Assembly (NCBI RefSeq): GCF_007004135.1
Contig: NZ_VJMG01000066.1
Span: 1-58,369 of the forward strand
Source of the DNA: Affinirhizobium straminoryzae
Lineage (GTDB): Bacteria > Pseudomonadota > Alphaproteobacteria > Rhizobiales > Rhizobiaceae
Direction: 5' to 3'
DNA: 58,369 bases
Shown one piece after another: positions 1 through 8,170 of this stretch (positions are counted from its first letter, which is position 1; every line of letters begins with the position of its first letter). A model generated the notes under the pieces. It was given only the letters and a program-made list of their open reading frames with translations. It did not search any database and was not told the DNA's origin. Position numbers and translations under genes: made by a program.

Positions 1-376
1 AATCAGGGGAGCAGGTCACCTGCATTGAAGCCAGTACACCAGCAAGGCGGCCATGGATGGTCAGCTCCGCCGACTTGCCATCGGCAGACGGCGCGATCAC
101 GACCTTTTGGACCAGCTCTCGCAAGAAGTTGAAATGACGCTGCACGTCGTCATGTTCGCTCGCACCGGCGCGGGCCACCGCCGTCAACGCACCGATCGCC
201 GCTGCAAACATCGATGGATTGATTGTGAAGGTCTTGGGCGGACCGCGACGCTTCGCCTGCTGGATTCGAAGCGAAGATTCGATCTGCGGCTGGCCATGGA
301 GGATTTTACGGGTGATCTGTGCTGCAATGGCGTCGTGCCTGCGCGATACTCCCCTGAGAAGCGGGGCAAGTTGTAC
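1..376 (-). pseudogene. C-terminal remnant of a serine site-specific recombinase
   Basis: One minus-strand frame stays open from about 376 to the window edge. It carries a pattern typical of the C-terminal tail of large serine recombinases (resolvase/invertase family): a Pro-rich stretch and INPSMF, then LRELVQKVVIAP, then the terminal ELTIHGRLAGVLASM block. The fit is good for 1-235 and weaker for 240-376. The catalytic N-terminal domain and a start codon are absent, because upstream the frame runs into the 3' end of the kinase gene. I therefore read it as a decayed, 5'-truncated mobile-element gene. It may continue left of the window. Confidence 0.6.
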
Positions 377-1857
377 TATAGGGTCATCTTGACCCGCATC
401 AGCGCCTGGCGCCATCGCGCAAGAAGGTCTGTACGCGCGTCAGCGGACAGCGCTCCCGGAGAGAAATGCCGGGCATGCGAGGGCTCCGGAGGCTGTATGC
501 CCATCGCGCCGAACGCCATGGCCGCGGCCCCCAGTGCGCCCACTTCGGGTTGATCTCCCCGGAGCACCGGGCGGTCCAGCACGTCGGCCTGCACTTGCAT
601 GAGGAAGTCATTGGTCGATGCGCCGCCATCCGCCATCAGACCGGCGAGGTCGAGGCCCGTATCCTGCTGCATGGCTTCGAAGACATCGGCAATCTGAAGT
701 GCGACGGCCTCGATCGTCGCGCGGGCTATGTGTGCAGGCCTCGTGGCATGGGTCATGCCGGAAACCGTACCGGTCGCATCATCGACCCAGTGCGGCGCAC
801 CAAGGCCCGCCAGTGCCGGGACGAAGACCACCGTGCCGCTCTCTGGGACAGATTGCGCGAGATCGGAAAGTGCGGCGGGGCCGGCAAGTCCCAGCAGGGT
901 TGCGGCAAATGCGAGGGCCTGCGCCGAGACCGTGATGTTGCCCTCGAGCGCGTAGGCAACGCCGCCGTCGTCAGACCAGGCGATCGTACTCGAAAGACCA
1001 TGCCGGGAGGCAACACGTCCGTCGGTCAGGGTCATCAGGGATGACCCTGTGCCGTAGGTCGCCTTGACGAGGCCCGGTCTGCGGACGCCATGACCGTAGA
1101 GTGCGGCATGACTGTCCCCCATCATGGTGAGAATGGGGATCCCGCCAGGCAGGGCCGTCGCGCCGGCCCCCGTCTCGCCGAAACGGCTGTTGGAGGGCAG
1201 GGGGGACGGCAGCGCCGATAGCGGGACCTTGAAGAGAGCACAGAGTTCGGCACTCCACACCAGTCTGACGGTATCGAACAGCATGGTGCGCGAAGCGTTG
1301 GAGTGGTCCGTCGCAAAGACGGCGCCATCTGTCATCTTGAACAGCAACCAGCTGTCCACCGTGCCGGCGCGTAGCCGTCCCTGCTCTGCCAGATCGCGCG
1401 CCGATGCGACATTTTCCATGACCCAACCGAGCTTTGATGCCGGAAACAGGGCATTGATTGACAATCCGGTCTGATCGACGACAGCGGCGTCGTGCCCGGC
1501 ATCGACCAGAGCCTGGCAGGCTACGGCCGTGCGGCGGCACTGCCACAGGATCGCCGGCGCCAGGGGGGCGCCGGTTTCCGCATCCCAGACAACGAGCGTT
1601 TCCCGCTGGTTGCTGATGGCAATGCCGCCAATCGGGCCGTGATCGCCGGCCACGATGTCGGCGATCACGGACTGGACGCTGTTCCAGATGGCATCGGCCG
1701 ATTGCTCGGCCCAGCCCGGGCGTGGATAGTGCGAGGTGAGGGGTGCGGACGCCCGTGAGATGACCTTGCCGGAGGCATCGACGAGCACCGCCTTGGTGTT
1801 GGTGGTGCCCTGATCGATCGCGAGGACGAGTGGCTGTTGTTCCATCCTCGAACTCAC
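376..1857 (-). CDS. FGGY-family carbohydrate kinase (glycerol-kinase-like, possible apulose kinase)
   Basis: This 493-residue protein phosphorylates a sugar or polyol with ATP. The N-terminal AIDQGTTNTKA phosphate loop, SNQRET, the central TYGTGSSLM block and a late MADGGASTNDFLMQ segment are FGGY hallmarks of the glycerol kinase branch. The GTG at 1857 overlaps the preceding stop as GTGA; an ATG at 1845 gives the more typical N-terminus (MEQQPLVLAID), so either start is possible. It is the last gene of a minus-strand operon with a split transketolase and a TIM-barrel isomerase. That context favours a ketose such as apulose over glycerol, and I infer the apulose kinase (AplK) role. The stop lies directly against the recombinase remnant, so the last residues may have been altered by rearrangement. 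Confidence 0.85.
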   Translation of the reverse strand: MSSRMEQQPLVLAIDQGTTNTKAVLVDASGKVISRASAPLTSHYPRPGWAEQSADAIWNSVQSVIADIVAGDHGPIGGIAISNQRETLVVWDAETGAPLAPAILWQCRRTAVACQALVDAGHDAAVVDQTGLSINALFPASKLGWVMENVASARDLAEQGRLRAGTVDSWLLFKMTDGAVFATDHSNASRTMLFDTVRLVWSAELCALFKVPLSALPSPLPSNSRFGETGAGATALPGGIPILTMMGDSHAALYGHGVRRPGLVKATYGTGSSLMTLTDGRVASRHGLSSTIAWSDDGGVAYALEGNITVSAQALAFAATLLGLAGPAALSDLAQSVPESGTVVFVPALAGLGAPHWVDDATGTVSGMTHATRPAHIARATIEAVALQIADVFEAMQQDTGLDLAGLMADGGASTNDFLMQVQADVLDRPVLRGDQPEVGALGAAAMAFGAMGIQPPEPSHARHFSPGALSADARTDLLARWRQALMRVKMTL

Positions 1858-2813
1858 TGTTTGCGCGCCAATGCGCGACGTGCAGCCGCAATGATTCCAT
1901 GCGGGGTGATGCCGTAATGTTCGAAGAGGAAATTCACGGAGCCTGTCACCACGAAGCCGGGAAAGCCGAGGCGCTCCACCGGTACCGGGTGGTGTCCCGC
2001 TGTAAACTCGGCAACGGCCCCGCCCAGCCCTCCGCGGATATGGGCTTCTTCCACCGTAACGATTGCCCCGGTTTGCGAGGCTGCGGCGGCAAGCGCCTCC
2101 TCATCCAGTGGATTGAGGGTTGCCATGTTGAGGAGGCGTACCGAGATACCCTCGGCGCGCAATGTGGCTGCAGCCTGCGCTGCAAGATGTACCGTTGTGC
2201 CGCAGGCGATCAGGGTCAGGTCGCTGCCGGCCAGAACCATTTCCGCCTTTCCTGGACGAAAGACACGGTCCTTGACGGTAAGGTCGGGTACCGGCATGCG
2301 GCTCAGGCGAATATAGACCGGGCCATCATGCGCGGCGGCCCAGCGAACAGCCTGCTCCGTTTCCCAGGCATCGGCCGGAGCGATCACGGTGATGGCGTCC
2401 AGCGGGCGAAGCCAGGCAAAGTCCTCGATCGAGTGATGCGTCGGCCCAAGCTCGCCATAGGCGACGCCGGACGACTGGCCGACCAGCTTCACGTTGAAGC
2501 GCGCATAGGCGATGTCGGCCTTGATCTGCTCCAGAGCGCGGCCGCTGAGAAAGCAGGATGCTGCCGAGACGAACGGGATCTTGCCGCCATTGGCAAGGCC
2601 GGCGCCCACGCCAACCATGTTCTGCTCGGCAATTCCGACATTCACGAGTCGCTCGGGGAACGTCTTCTGGAAACCGCCGAGTTTGGACGATCCGACGGAA
2701 TCGTTGACGACGGCAACAATGCGCGGATCCCGGGCGGCGAGGTCTTCGAGCGTGCGTGCCCAGGCGTCGCGGCAATCGTGAAAGCCTTCCTGTTGGGGGG
2801 CGGGAGCAGCCAT
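1854..2813 (-). CDS. Transketolase, C-terminal (pyrimidine-binding) subunit
   Basis: The 319-residue protein covers the Pyr and C-terminal domains of transketolase. The segment NVGIAEQNM contains the conserved Glu that activates thiamine diphosphate. GPTHHSIEDFAWLR and the final GGLGGAVAEF block are also family-typical. The ATG at 2813 overlaps the stop of the N-terminal subunit gene (ATGA), which supports this start and implies co-translation of a heteromeric enzyme. Split transketolases beside an FGGY kinase, a sugar isomerase and a DUF2291-containing importer match the described apulose-4-phosphate transketolase (AptA/AptB), which forms xylulose 5-phosphate and dihydroxyacetone. The substrate is inferred from context. 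A general pentose-phosphate transketolase is less likely but possible. Confidence 0.88.
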   Translation of the reverse strand: MAAPAPQQEGFHDCRDAWARTLEDLAARDPRIVAVVNDSVGSSKLGGFQKTFPERLVNVGIAEQNMVGVGAGLANGGKIPFVSAASCFLSGRALEQIKADIAYARFNVKLVGQSSGVAYGELGPTHHSIEDFAWLRPLDAITVIAPADAWETEQAVRWAAAHDGPVYIRLSRMPVPDLTVKDRVFRPGKAEMVLAGSDLTLIACGTTVHLAAQAAATLRAEGISVRLLNMATLNPLDEEALAAAASQTGAIVTVEEAHIRGGLGGAVAEFTAGHHPVPVERLGFPGFVVTGSVNFLFEHYGITPHGIIAAARRALARKQ

Positions 2814-3634
2814 CAGACGAGTTCCTCCAAGGCAATCCTGTATTGTTCGGCATTGGGCACGCCATGATGCCACGAAGCCTTGTTCTCCATGAAGGACACC
2901 CCCTTGCCCTTCACCGTGTTGGCGATGACACACAGCGGGCGCCCCTTGCCGATGCGGGCCGGCGCGAGAACGTCGAGGAGAGCCCCGATGTCGTGGCCGT
3001 CCACCATCACGGCCTCCCAGCCGAAGGCCCGGAATTTCTCATCAAGCGGATCGAGACCGTTGGTGTCTTCGGTGCCCATGCCCTGCTGAAGGCGGTTGCG
3101 GTCCACGATCAGGGTCAGGGTTTCGAGCTTGCGGTGGCCGGCCGTCATGGCGGCCTCCCAGTTTGATCCCTCCTGCAGTTCACCATCGCCTGTCAGCACG
3201 AAGGTGCGATGGTCCTGTCCCGAGATCTGGGCGGCGATGGCAATGCCCAGCGCGACCGGCATGCCATGCCCGAGGGGGCCGGTGTTTGTTTCGACACCGG
3301 GCAGATAGGTGCGGTTCGGATGCCCGTTCAGCTTCGAGTTCGGCTGCATGTAGGTATCCAGCCACTCCTCCGGATAGTATCCTGCGGCGCAGAGCGCCGT
3401 ATAGAGCGCGCCGGTCGCATGGCCCTTCGACATGATGAACCGGTCGCGGTTCTCCAGCCCCGGTTTCGTGGGATCATAATGCATCACCCCGAAGTAGAGC
3501 GTTGCGATGATGTCTATGGCGGAAAAATCCCCGCCCGGATGCCCGAGCTGGGCGTCATGAACCATCGTGAAGGCACGCCGGCGCATCCATAGCGCCTTGT
3601 CACGGATGGTCTGAACGGTATTGTTCTTGAGCAT
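2813..3634 (-). CDS. Transketolase, N-terminal (thiamine-diphosphate-binding) subunit
   Basis: The 273-residue protein is the PP domain of a two-piece transketolase. It shows GHPGGDFSAIDI near residue 30, SKGHATGALY, and GPLGHGMPVALGIA. It also has the TPP/metal motif beginning GDGELQEGSNWEA near residue 150 and ending at the conserved DRNRLQ asparagine region. The start ATG lies 44 bases after the isomerase stop, with AGG upstream. It works with the downstream C-terminal subunit, and the two genes overlap by a few bases. In this operon the likely donor is a phosphorylated branched ketose (apulose 4-phosphate). That assignment is inference, whereas the fold is certain. Confidence 0.88.
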   Translation of the reverse strand: MLKNNTVQTIRDKALWMRRRAFTMVHDAQLGHPGGDFSAIDIIATLYFGVMHYDPTKPGLENRDRFIMSKGHATGALYTALCAAGYYPEEWLDTYMQPNSKLNGHPNRTYLPGVETNTGPLGHGMPVALGIAIAAQISGQDHRTFVLTGDGELQEGSNWEAAMTAGHRKLETLTLIVDRNRLQQGMGTEDTNGLDPLDEKFRAFGWEAVMVDGHDIGALLDVLAPARIGKGRPLCVIANTVKGKGVSFMENKASWHHGVPNAEQYRIALEELV

Positions 3635-3678
3635 TCAAAGAGGCCTTTCAGTCTGGGCAGCGCCCCTGTCGCATGCGC

Positions 3679-4659
3679 TTACATGGCGCCGAACAGAGCC
3701 TTCTGGGCAATTCGCAACGCGGCGATGGCGTCGTGCCGGCTCTGGGCTTCCCTCAGGGCATCGAGATCGAGCGCATCAAGACCCCTAGCGGCGGCTTTCA
3801 GGAAGTCGATGGCGTGGTTGGCCGTTGCGACGCTGTCCTCGCGGAAGGGGAACTGGTCGAGCTGCCAGACCCCTTCCCATCTGTTCTTCCGCAGCACGTG
3901 GAAAAACTCGAAGAGTTCGATTGGATGCAGGCTGCCGGCGACCAGATCGTCATCCCAGCTGCGGTAGTTGTCGTTCACGTCCATGCCGAACAGACGACCG
4001 TAGTCGATGGCGAGCTGTGCGCTGTCGGCGGCGGATTCTCCGCCCATGATTGCATGACCGAAATCCAGGAGAATACCGAGGTTTGGCAGGCCGATCTTCT
4101 CGATGCCGAGAAGCGTACGGGCGACCGAGCCGAAGCTCATGCGCACCCTCGGTTCGCGCGGCTTGTACTCGATGACGAACTTGAGGTCCGGGTTTTCGCT
4201 GGCCAGCTGGCCCACGCCATCGAGCGAGTGCTTCCACAGGGTGCCGTAGTCGACCTGGAACGGGTAGTCCCAGCCATCCTGACCCGGCCAGAGTTTGACG
4301 TAATCTGCGCCGAAATAGCGAACCTGATCGCAGGCTTCCGTCACCAGCTCATGCGTGCGTCGGCGGATACCCGCGTCCGGATTGGTGAACGAGCCCTTGG
4401 AGAATTCGCGCGTGTAGATTTCCGGCGTGATGCCGATGACGCCGAGCGTGTTGCGATCCAGTGCTTCCTTGATCTGCGCGCTGGAGAAGTTTCCGCCGAA
4501 AAAGGGATAGTTGATATCGACAACGGACAGATCCTTCACCTGGCCGGCAAGGTCGATCGCTTCGATCACGCTGCGGGGCGTGCCGTAGCCGTCTGTCGCA
4601 TAGCGGTCCACATAGGTTGCAAAGTGCCAGATTCCTGCGCCGAAGCGTTGTGTTGTCAT
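3679..4659 (-). CDS. Xylose-isomerase-like TIM-barrel sugar isomerase/epimerase
   Basis: The 326-residue cytosolic protein belongs to the AP-endonuclease-2/xylose-isomerase-like TIM-barrel family. Acidic strand ends expected to bind a divalent metal are visible in FVIEYKPREPRV, GILLDFGHA, GMDVNDNY and GVWQLDQFPF. It is the first gene of the minus-strand operon, preceded by a strong GGAGG site 10 bases before the ATG. With a downstream transketolase and FGGY kinase it would act as the aldose-ketose isomerase that opens the pathway. D-apiose to apulose is my preferred reading (ApsI role). Other rare aldoses cannot be excluded, because the substrate residues cannot be judged by eye. Confidence 0.8.
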   Translation of the reverse strand: MTTQRFGAGIWHFATYVDRYATDGYGTPRSVIEAIDLAGQVKDLSVVDINYPFFGGNFSSAQIKEALDRNTLGVIGITPEIYTREFSKGSFTNPDAGIRRRTHELVTEACDQVRYFGADYVKLWPGQDGWDYPFQVDYGTLWKHSLDGVGQLASENPDLKFVIEYKPREPRVRMSFGSVARTLLGIEKIGLPNLGILLDFGHAIMGGESAADSAQLAIDYGRLFGMDVNDNYRSWDDDLVAGSLHPIELFEFFHVLRKNRWEGVWQLDQFPFREDSVATANHAIDFLKAAARGLDALDLDALREAQSRHDAIAALRIAQKALFGAM

Positions 4660-5012
4660 GGGGCGTCCTCCGGTATGGGGAAATCCATTCGCGTCTTCGC
4701 GAGGTCCGCTCTGCCAGACCTTGCGGCGGCGTCACAGGGAATGCGATTCAGGCGAAATGTGTTTCGATTGCTTTTATTTGATTTCGATATCTTTCATAAA
4801 TTGCGTGTATCGACAAGTGATTTTTGCTCTCTCCTGCCACATCTGCTGCGTTGCAGCGAAAATCGCTTGAAATTGTGTGCGGATGCGGTCTGAATGTTTC
4901 TGAAATTCACATAAATCACGAATGAAACAAAACCGTGTTGACATAAATCGAAAACATTCGATAGGAATTGCTACAGGTCACAAGGAGGTGGCTTGGATAA
5001 AGGGGAGGTCAC
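4660..5012. promoter_or_regulatory. Divergent regulatory region of the sugar cluster
   Basis: This 353-base gap separates the isomerase operon from the importer operon and is clearly more AT-rich than its surroundings. It holds a -35/-10 pair with an embedded palindrome near the importer gene. A second inverted repeat, CGAAA-TGTG-TTTCG at 4753-4766, lies closer to the isomerase. A further TTTCGAT at 4782-4788 lies 20 bases from the one at 4762-4768. The repeated TTCGAT/ATCGAA half-sites suit the DeoR-family regulator encoded at 9361. No gene was seen. Confidence 0.65.
4938..4967 (+). promoter_or_regulatory. Predicted importer promoter with palindromic operator
   Basis: TTGACA at 4938-4943 is a consensus -35 box. 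A weak -10 (TAGGAA) follows at 4962-4967. The spacer contains the perfect inverted repeat ATCGAA-AACA-TTCGAT at 4947-4962, exactly where a bound repressor would block RNA polymerase. It lies 50-66 bases upstream of the binding-protein ATG. Confidence 0.6.
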
Positions 5013-5954
5013 ATGAATATTTCACGCCGTTTGCTCGTATCCGCGTGCGCATTGGCGCTGTCTGGCTTCGTGCCGGGCTTTGCCATGGCGGCCGGTACCA
5101 TCGCGATCATCACGCCGAGCCACGACAATCCGTTTTTCAAGGCTGAGGCTGATGGTGCAGCGGCCAAGGCCAAGGCTCTCGGCTACGAGACGATGGTTCT
5201 GGTCCACAACGACGACGCCAACAAGCAGAATGAACTGTTCGATTCCGCGATTGCGGCGGGCGTCAAGGCCATCATCCTCGACAATGCCGGAGCCGATGCC
5301 TCGGTCGCCGCCGTCAAGAAGGCCAAGGACAAAGGCATTCCATCCTTCCTGATCGACCGCGAGATCACCGCGAGCGGCGTTGCCGTCTCGCAGATCGTCT
5401 CCAACAACTATCAGGGCGCGCAGCTTGGCGGAGAAGAGTTCGTCAAGCTGATGGGCGAGAAGGGCAATTATGCCGAGCTTGTCGGCAAGGAGTCCGACAC
5501 GAATGCCGGTATTCGCTCGCAAGGCTACCACGACGTGATCGACCAGTATTCGAGCATGAAGATGGTCGCTCGCCAGACGGCCAACTGGTCGCAGACGGAA
5601 GCCTATACCGTGATGGAATCCATCCTGCAGGCGCATCCGGACATCAAGGGCGTCATCTCGGGCAACGATACCATGGCCATGGGTGCCTATGCCGCGCTGG
5701 AAGCTGCCGGTCGCAAGGACGTGATCGTCGTCGGTTTCGACGGGTCCAACGACGTGCGCGATTCCATCCTCAAGGGCGGCATCAAGGCGACCGTCCTGCA
5801 GCCGGCCTACCAGCAGGCCCAGCTTGCGGTCGAGCAGGCCGACAAGTTCATCAAGACGGGCGCGACGGGGGTCGAGGAAAAGCAGCTGATGGACTGCATT
5901 CTGGTCAACAAGGACAATGCCTCCAAGCTTGAGACCTTTGCTCTCAAGCCGTGA
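5013..5954 (+). CDS. Periplasmic sugar-binding protein of a ribose-type ABC importer
   Basis: The 313-residue protein has a clear Sec signal peptide ending near AMA-A (residues 1-27). A type I periplasmic binding fold (Peripla_BP_4) follows, with IITPSHDNPFF at the first strand, DIKGVISGNDTMAMGA and VVGFDGSNDVRDSI near the hinge. AGGGGAGG precedes the ATG. It is the first gene of the importer operon and delivers the substrate to the downstream permease and ATPase. The neighbouring catabolic genes suggest a pentose-like sugar, possibly D-apiose. Sugar identity cannot be read from the sequence alone. Confidence 0.88.
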   Translation: MNISRRLLVSACALALSGFVPGFAMAAGTIAIITPSHDNPFFKAEADGAAAKAKALGYETMVLVHNDDANKQNELFDSAIAAGVKAIILDNAGADASVAAVKKAKDKGIPSFLIDREITASGVAVSQIVSNNYQGAQLGGEEFVKLMGEKGNYAELVGKESDTNAGIRSQGYHDVIDQYSSMKMVARQTANWSQTEAYTVMESILQAHPDIKGVISGNDTMAMGAYAALEAAGRKDVIVVGFDGSNDVRDSILKGGIKATVLQPAYQQAQLAVEQADKFIKTGATGVEEKQLMDCILVNKDNASKLETFALKP

Positions 5955-5972
5955 TGCCTGGTCAGCAGGTCG

Positions 5973-5994
5973 CCCGGTGCACCTTTGTGCCGGG
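5973..5994 (+). promoter_or_regulatory. Intercistronic hairpin after the binding-protein gene
   Basis: CCCGGTGCAC and GTGCCGGG flank a CTTT loop, with a two-base bulge. Stable hairpins placed just after binding-protein genes commonly protect that mRNA segment, so more binding protein is made than membrane components. There is no U-tract, so it is unlikely to be a full terminator. Confidence 0.4.
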
Positions 5995-6026
5995 TGGCCG
6001 CTTCTGTTGAAGAAAATGGTCGTTTG

Positions 6027-6644
6027 ATGATGAAACCCATCCTGTTCGCAACGGGCCTCGTGGTCGTGTTCAGCCTTTCGGGCTGCAAGCTCGTGAAGAC
6101 CGAGAGCGCCACCGAGGCGGCCGCCGATCCGATCGCCACGCTGGTGTCCAAGACTTTCGAGGCAAAACTCGTTCCGGCCTTGTCCGAAAAGGCAATCGAT
6201 GTCGCGGTGCTGCGCAGCGCAGTGACGGCTGGCCTGGATGATGCGGGGAGCAAATATGGACTGCGCGTCGGCGGTGCCGGCGGCGGCTGGAATTTTGCGG
6301 TCAAGGGCAAGGGCAAGGTGGTGGTCGAGAACCGTGATACGAAGGCCGCCGTTGCGGAGGTTGACGTGGACGGAGACGGGAAGTCCGACGTGATCCTGCA
6401 ACTCGGCCCGGTCGTGAAGGGGACGGCGCTCCGGGATGTCACGCCGCTCTATGACTTCTCGACATTCCGCGACCAGATCGAATATGCGCGCCTTGGACGC
6501 GCGCTCAACGATCGTGCTGTCTCGACTGTTCCTGCCGACGGCTCGATGAAGGGAAAGACCGTCCAGTTCCTGGGGGCAACGGTCATCCGCTCTGCGGGCG
6601 AAAAGCCGCTTGTCACCCCGGTTTCGATCGAGACAGCGCCATGA
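6027..6644 (+). CDS. DUF2291 periplasmic lipoprotein linked to a sugar ABC importer
   Basis: The 205-residue protein begins with a short hydrophobic signal and the lipobox LSGC, so it is probably lipidated at Cys17 or Cys18, depending on which of two adjacent ATGs is used. The rest matches the DUF2291 family in layout. This family is repeatedly found between the binding protein and ATPase genes of ribose-type importers, including those described with apiose genes. Its function is not established; an accessory role in substrate capture or transporter assembly is a guess. The start was set at the tandem ATG-ATG (6027), because the longer reading lacks a signal peptide. Its stop overlaps the ATPase start as ATGA, so translation is probably coupled. 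Confidence 0.82.
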   Translation: MMKPILFATGLVVVFSLSGCKLVKTESATEAAADPIATLVSKTFEAKLVPALSEKAIDVAVLRSAVTAGLDDAGSKYGLRVGGAGGGWNFAVKGKGKVVVENRDTKAAVAEVDVDGDGKSDVILQLGPVVKGTALRDVTPLYDFSTFRDQIEYARLGRALNDRAVSTVPADGSMKGKTVQFLGATVIRSAGEKPLVTPVSIETAP

Positions 6645-8170
6645 ACGCGGCGCATCCGATCGGCCTGACGATCCGCTCCGGGTCGAAGATCTATCCCGGT
6701 ACGCAGGCGCTGAAGAATGTCGACTTTGACCTGCGCATGGGCGCCGTCAACGTGCTGGTCGGCGAAAATGGTGCCGGCAAATCGACCCTGATGAAGGTCA
6801 TCGCGGGGGTGGAGCAGTTGAATGGCGGAACCATCACGCTTGATGGCAGACCTGTCGTCTTCTCCGACCGCAGCGATGCCGCGCGGCAGGGCGTCGGCAT
6901 CGTCTTCCAGGAACTCAATCTCTTTCCCAACCTGACCGTGGCGGAGAACATCTTTGTCGGCCGCGAAAAGACGGTGGGCGGCGTGCACATCGACCGGGCT
7001 GCCCAGTCTGCCGTTGCGAGAGCGCTGATGCAGCGGCTCGAGCAGGAGATCGATCCCGACACGCCGCTCGGCAATCTCAGGATCGGTCAACAGCAGATCG
7101 TCGAGATCGCCAAGGCGCTGGCCGAGGATGCGCGCATTCTGATTCTCGACGAGCCGACATCCGCGCTCTCCGCTGCCGAGGTCGAGGTTCTGTTTCGCGT
7201 CATCGGCGATCTGACGCGCCAGGGGGTCGGCATTGTCTACATCTCCCACCGGCTGGAGGAACTGATCCGGATCGGAGACTACATCACCGTGCTGCGGGAT
7301 GGCGTCATCACCGGTGCGCGGTCGATGGAGGGGGTCGATATTCCCTGGATCGTTTCCAACATGATCGGCAGCGCCTCCAAGGAGTTTCCGAAGATGGAGC
7401 ACCATGCGCTGGGCGAAGAGGTGTTTCGCGTCGAAGACGTCTCGTTGCCCGGGCCGGCTGGCGGTTACGTGGTGGATCATGTCTCGCTGTCGGTGCGATC
7501 AGGCGAAATTGTCGGTCTTTACGGTCTCATGGGGGCCGGGCGATCCGAACTGCTTGAATGCATCATGGCCCAGCATCCCGCAGCAAAGGGCAGGCTCTTC
7601 ATTGCCGGCGCGCGTGTCAGGGAGCGAAGCGTGTCGGGCCGCATCCGCCGGGGCCTTGCCCTTATTCCGGAAGACCGCAAGCGCGACGGCCTGGTGCAGA
7701 TCATGAGCATTCGCGAGAATCTGACCCTCTCGTCGCTGGGCGATTTTACCACCGGTTTCCACCTCAGCCTGAAAGCGGAAGCGGCCAAGGCGGTCGAGTT
7801 CGTCAGGCGCATGGCGATCAAGATTGCGAGCCTGGAGCATCCCGTCTCCAGCCTCTCGGGCGGCAACCAGCAGAAGGTCGTCATCGGCAAGGCGTTGATG
7901 ACGAACCCCCGCATCCTGTTGATGGACGAGCCGTCGCGCGGCATCGACATCGGCGCCAAGGCCGAGATCTTCCGCACCATGCGCAAGCTTGCAGCTGATG
8001 GTCTGGGAATTCTCTTCGTCACCTCCGATCTGGAAGAGGTGCTTGCCCTTTCCGATCGCATCCTCGTCATGGCGAATGGCAGGCTGACCGGCGCTTTTCC
8101 GGCCGGTGCCGCCGCAGCGGACGTCATTTCCGCCGCGACGCCCCATCTGAACAAGGTTCAATCCCGATGA
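6641..8170 (+). CDS. Sugar ABC importer ATPase with two nucleotide-binding domains (RbsA-like)
   Basis: The 509-residue protein has two ABC domains. The first carries Walker A GENGAGKST near residue 40, a signature-like NLRIGQQQIVEIA and Walker B ILILDEPTSAL. The second, after about residue 260, has a degenerate Walker A (GLMGAGRSEL), a good LSGGNQQK signature and LLMDEPSRGID. This asymmetry is normal for the RbsA/MglA class. The ATGA overlaps at both ends place it in one translational unit with the DUF2291 lipoprotein and the permease. It energises uptake of the sugar caught by the binding protein at 5013. Confidence 0.92.
   Translation: MNAAHPIGLTIRSGSKIYPGTQALKNVDFDLRMGAVNVLVGENGAGKSTLMKVIAGVEQLNGGTITLDGRPVVFSDRSDAARQGVGIVFQELNLFPNLTVAENIFVGREKTVGGVHIDRAAQSAVARALMQRLEQEIDPDTPLGNLRIGQQQIVEIAKALAEDARILILDEPTSALSAAEVEVLFRVIGDLTRQGVGIVYISHRLEELIRIGDYITVLRDGVITGARSMEGVDIPWIVSNMIGSASKEFPKMEHHALGEEVFRVEDVSLPGPAGGYVVDHVSLSVRSGEIVGLYGLMGAGRSELLECIMAQHPAAKGRLFIAGARVRERSVSGRIRRGLALIPEDRKRDGLVQIMSIRENLTLSSLGDFTTGFHLSLKAEAAKAVEFVRRMAIKIASLEHPVSSLSGGNQQKVVIGKALMTNPRILLMDEPSRGIDIGAKAEIFRTMRKLAADGLGILFVTSDLEEVLALSDRILVMANGRLTGAFPAGAAAADVISAATPHLNKVQSR

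Noticed and set aside
53..553. Plus-strand 166-codon frame at the left edge
   Set aside because: The minus strand carries the recombinase pattern and the kinase end. The plus frame is Arg-rich shadow.
376..1857. Plain glycerol kinase as the function of the FGGY gene
   Set aside because: Operon partners are an isomerase and a transketolase, not glycerol phosphate dehydrogenase or a glycerol transporter. The family remains certain but not the substrate.
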